Origin: JBCDAP01 sp038747915
Lineage (GTDB): Bacteria > Planctomycetota > Phycisphaerae > Phycisphaerales > UBA1924
Assembly (NCBI GenBank): GCA_038747915.1
Contig: JBCDJJ010000002.1
Coordinates: forward strand, 1-64,000
Direction: 5' to 3'
Length of the DNA stretch: 64,000 nt
Made by a program: the position numbers and the translations under genes. The notes under the pieces were generated by a model. It was not told the DNA's origin and searched no databases. It worked only from the letters and a program-made list of their open reading frames with translations. Shown one piece after another: positions 61,379 through 64,000 of the stretch. The stretch's first letter is position 1. The number at the start of each line of letters is the position of its first letter.

Positions 61379-64000
61379 ATGTCGAGCACATGTGTGCACG
61401 CAAATTGGAGCGGTGGGCGTCTGCACCTGTGGTGCGAGGCGATCGGCGGGCCCAACGCGGGCGGCGCGGGGCTCCACCCGCACACCCTTCCGCCCGAGGG
61501 CGCCACCAACACGATCGCCCGTCTGGCAGGCGAGCCGGTACAGGGTGAGCCGGGGTCGATCACCCTGCTGCTCCCCACGCACGACGGTGAACCTTTGCTA
61601 AGTCCGCGGCTGGCGCACCTGAGCGGCGGGGCGGGGTACCTGCCGAGCGAGGGCAGCGTGATGCTCGCGGAGTGGCGGGTTGGCACGTGGTCGGTCCTCG
61701 ACACCAGGGCGGAGGGGGCGCTCGAACTCATCGACCGCGGGCTGAGCGAGCAGGATGTGATCGAGGGTCCGTCGCACGACCTGATCGCCGGGGCCGGGCT
61801 GGTGTTCTTCGTGCAGGCGGCGCGGTTCGCGCGGTCGCTCGTAGCCGAGCAGCGGTTCGTGCCGGCGATGCTTCAGCGGGCGGGCGAGCCGCTGCGGGCG
61901 CTGTGGCAGCCGTGGCTGAGCGACGATGCCACGGAGGAGCGCCTGAGCATGCTGCTCGGTGCGATGCCCACGGTCGCGCGGGCTGTGGTGGACGAGTGCG
62001 AGCACGACGGCGTGCAAGTGCTGCAGGACTTCCTGCTCGCGAGCGTGGATGCGGCGTGCCGACGGACGCTGCGTGACCAGGTCATGGGCGACGCGATCGA
62101 CGGCCGCGACCCGATGAGCGACCCGCACGTCTCCTGGCTGACCGGGCTGCTCGATGGCCAGAGCCAGGTCACCGCTCGGGGCACCGATGTACCCGAGCTT
62201 GTGAAGCGGGTGCGACGGTGGGTCGGCGGGCTGGAAGACCGCGGCGTCTCGAGCGAGTGGCAACTGATGCTCCACGTGAATGAGCCCCTCGCGGTCGGGG
62301 ATCTGGGAGATCTGCAAGCGCCCGGCGAAGACGTGAAGTGGTCGATCTCGGTTCATCTGCGCTCGAAGGAGCGCGATGGGCTGATCATCGATGCCGAGGA
62401 CATCTGGGCGATGGGCGGTCAGACGCTGACCGTCGAGGGGCTCCGGCTCGAGGATCCTGGCGAGCTGATCCTGGCGGAACTGGGTCGTGCCGCACGGGTG
62501 TACCCGGTGCTCGAGCGGATGCTGACCACGCACGAGCCGATCAGCCTGGAACTCAGCACAAACAAGGCGTACGAGTTTCTGCGCGAGTACCGGCCGCTGC
62601 TAAGCGAGCAGGGGTTCTGGATCAGTGCGCCAGAATGGTGGGAGACGCCGAGCGCTCGTCTCGGTGCGCGTCTGATCATCGATCCACTCGAAGCAGCCGA
62701 GGGCGAGGTCGATGAGGCGGGCGCCTCGGTGGCGTCGCTCGGGGATGCCAAGCTTGGTCTCTCGGCGCTCGTGAGCTACCAGTGGCGGATCGCCGTGGGC
62801 GACACCTCGCTCACGCTCAAGGAGTTCGAGCAGCTGGCGAAACAGAAGAGCCCGCTGGTGATGATCAACAACCGGTGGGTGGAGATCCGGCCGCAGGATG
62901 TGAAAGCAGCGATGAGCTTCATCGGGGAGAACCCCGGCGGGGAGATGCGTGTCGGGGAGGCGCTGCGGCTCGCGTTCGCATCTGGGTTGGACGAGACGGG
63001 CGTGCCGGTGCTCGGCGTGGATGCGTCCGGGTGGCTGGCGGGGCTGTTGGAGCGGGCCGAGGGCGAGGGCAAGATGCCGCTGATCGCCGAGCCCGAGGGC
63101 TTCTTCGCGACGCTCCGCCCGTATCAGCGGAAGGGTCTGTCATGGCTGGCGTTTCTCGATCGGCTCGGTCTCGGGCCGTGTCTTGCCGACGACATGGGCC
63201 TTGGCAAGACGATTCAGTTGCTCGCGTTGCTCGTACACGAGCGCCGCATCGCGGAGGCGGGTGGCGAGGCGGTCGGGCCGACGCTCATCGTGGTGCCGAT
63301 GTCGATCGTGGACAACTGGAAACGCGAGAGCGAGAAATTCGCGCCGAAGCTGCGAATCCTGGTGCATCACGGGGTTGATCGTCTCGACGGCGTCGATTTC
63401 ACATCTGCGGTAGCGAGCAGCGACGTGGTGATCACCACCTACTCGCTTGCGCACCGCGACCGCGAGTTGCTCAGCAGCGTGATGTGGCACCGTGTGGTGC
63501 TCGACGAGGCGCAGAACGTGAAGAACCCGCAGGCCAAGCAGAGCCAGGCCGTGCGCGCGCTGCAGGCCCCGCGGCGGATCGTGCTGACGGGCACGCCGCT
63601 CGAGAATCGCCTGAGCGAGCTGTGGTCGGTGATGGACTTCTGCAACCCGGGTCTGCTCGGCGGGCCGAGCGAGTTCCGCCGGGTGTTCGGCGTGCCGATC
63701 GAGCGGTACCACGATGCGCGGCGGAGCGAGCAGCTGCGCAACCTCGTCCGACCGTTCATCTTGAGACGCCTGAAGACCGACCCAGCGGTGATCAGCGATC
63801 TGCCCGAGAAGGTGGAGACGAAGGAGTTCTGCCGCCTGAGCACCGAGCAGGCCGAGCTGTACGAGAACACCGTCAAGGGCATGCTTCAAGAAGTGGAGCG
63901 GGCCGAGGGCATCCGCCGGCGCGGCATCGTGCTCACGACGCTCATCCGCCTCAAGCAGATCTGCAACCACCCGGCCCAGATGCTCAAAGACGAGGAGCTT
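61379..64000 (+). CDS. SNF2-family helicase, truncated by the window end
   Basis: The frame stays open for 874 codons to the last base, so the C-terminal part (most of the second RecA-like domain) is beyond the window. Residues 1-~570 are an N-terminal region typical of bacterial SNF2 proteins with the SNF2-associated domain (LLEPTHDGEPLLSP-like opening, NEPLAV, SLELSTNKAYEFL, LGLSALVSYQW). The helicase has motif I LADDMGLGKTIQ near 601-612, VVPMSIVDNW, motif II DEAQN near 706-710 and TGTPLENRLSELWS. Members remodel nucleic-acid complexes; the target is unknown. It follows the tRNA by 35 bp. The first ATG lacks a close SD, so the exact start is provisional. Confidence 0.92.
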   Translation, partial: MSSTCVHANWSGGRLHLWCEAIGGPNAGGAGLHPHTLPPEGATNTIARLAGEPVQGEPGSITLLLPTHDGEPLLSPRLAHLSGGAGYLPSEGSVMLAEWRVGTWSVLDTRAEGALELIDRGLSEQDVIEGPSHDLIAGAGLVFFVQAARFARSLVAEQRFVPAMLQRAGEPLRALWQPWLSDDATEERLSMLLGAMPTVARAVVDECEHDGVQVLQDFLLASVDAACRRTLRDQVMGDAIDGRDPMSDPHVSWLTGLLDGQSQVTARGTDVPELVKRVRRWVGGLEDRGVSSEWQLMLHVNEPLAVGDLGDLQAPGEDVKWSISVHLRSKERDGLIIDAEDIWAMGGQTLTVEGLRLEDPGELILAELGRAARVYPVLERMLTTHEPISLELSTNKAYEFLREYRPLLSEQGFWISAPEWWETPSARLGARLIIDPLEAAEGEVDEAGASVASLGDAKLGLSALVSYQWRIAVGDTSLTLKEFEQLAKQKSPLVMINNRWVEIRPQDVKAAMSFIGENPGGEMRVGEALRLAFASGLDETGVPVLGVDASGWLAGLLERAEGEGKMPLIAEPEGFFATLRPYQRKGLSWLAFLDRLGLGPCLADDMGLGKTIQLLALLVHERRIAEAGGEAVGPTLIVVPMSIVDNWKRESEKFAPKLRILVHHGVDRLDGVDFTSAVASSDVVITTYSLAHRDRELLSSVMWHRVVLDEAQNVKNPQAKQSQAVRALQAPRRIVLTGTPLENRLSELWSVMDFCNPGLLGGPSEFRRVFGVPIERYHDARRSEQLRNLVRPFILRRLKTDPAVISDLPEKVETKEFCRLSTEQAELYENTVKGMLQEVERAEGIRRRGIVLTTLIRLKQICNHPAQMLKDEEL

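Noticed and set aside
61598..62533. A 311-codon minus-strand frame
   Set aside because: Antisense to the SNF2-family gene, which stays open to the window edge with clear helicase motifs.

Overview
The window looks like a chromosomal segment from a planctomycete of the class Phycisphaerae. The DNA is GC-rich. It carries secreted proteins with the C-terminal Ca-binding repeats and the arginine-ended hydrophobic C-terminus (...LLGLAGLARVRRRR) common in that group, pseudopilin-like N-terminal methylation proteins, and a split Tad/Flp pilus locus. No phage, transposase, CRISPR or plasmid functions are seen. The taxonomic call is inference from gene style, not from a marker gene.

Layout. 1-2.7 kb: der GTPase and a small secreted protein. 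3-7.2 kb (minus): a three-gene signalling operon (excisionase-type HTH/receiver regulator, HDOD-histidine kinase, degenerate-receiver/GAF protein), followed upstream by a secreted protein with an internal duplication. 8.5-15.9 kb (plus): a compact histidine operon hisG-hisC/HAD-hisB-hisH-hisF-hisA/HisI-like/HisE-hisD, with mostly ATGA or GTGA stop/start overlaps and two fusion proteins. 16-20.7 kb: an ABC exporter, ClpS, a D-2-hydroxyacid dehydrogenase, an O-methyltransferase and a DinB-fold protein. 20.7-34.1 kb, mostly minus: calcineurin-like phosphoesterase with a GntR/HutC regulator, a giant lamin-tail-domain secreted protein, a pseudopilin-like protein, recJ, adenylate kinase (plus) and an FG-GAP repeat protein. 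34.3-40.2 kb: SMP-30-like lactonase, HrpA helicase and a histone-deacetylase-family amidohydrolase.

40.3-59.8 kb is a Tad (type IVb) pilus region in three blocks. The first, on plus, is CpaB, a TadA/CpaF ATPase with an N-terminal FHA domain, TadB, TadC, a separate FHA membrane protein and a 1204-residue Ser/Thr kinase with internal repeats. The second, on minus and convergent with the first, is a second CpaF, a pilin-like protein, the Flp pilin with its own promoter and hairpins, a prepilin peptidase, and TadE-, TadG- and pseudopilin-like proteins. The third, on plus, is a secretin and a TadD-like TPR lipoprotein. Pilus assembly genes sit directly beside phospho-Ser/Thr kinase and reader modules, which suggests phosphorylation-controlled pilus assembly (inference). 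59.8-64 kb: an HscB-like J protein, Aat transferase, tRNA-Lys(UUU) and the start of a SNF2-family helicase that runs off the window.

Two window-wide patterns stand out. At least seven monocistronic or first-in-operon genes have a TANNNT box ending 5-7 nt before the start codon (an eighth, recJ, fits at 8 nt) and no Shine-Dalgarno, consistent with leaderless transcripts, whereas genes inside operons have clear SD sequences or stop/start overlaps. Two intergenic regions carry inverted pairs of a 28-bp hairpin element that look like REP/BIME repeats. A different, larger inverted-repeat element lies inside the N-terminal coding region of the TadG-like gene.
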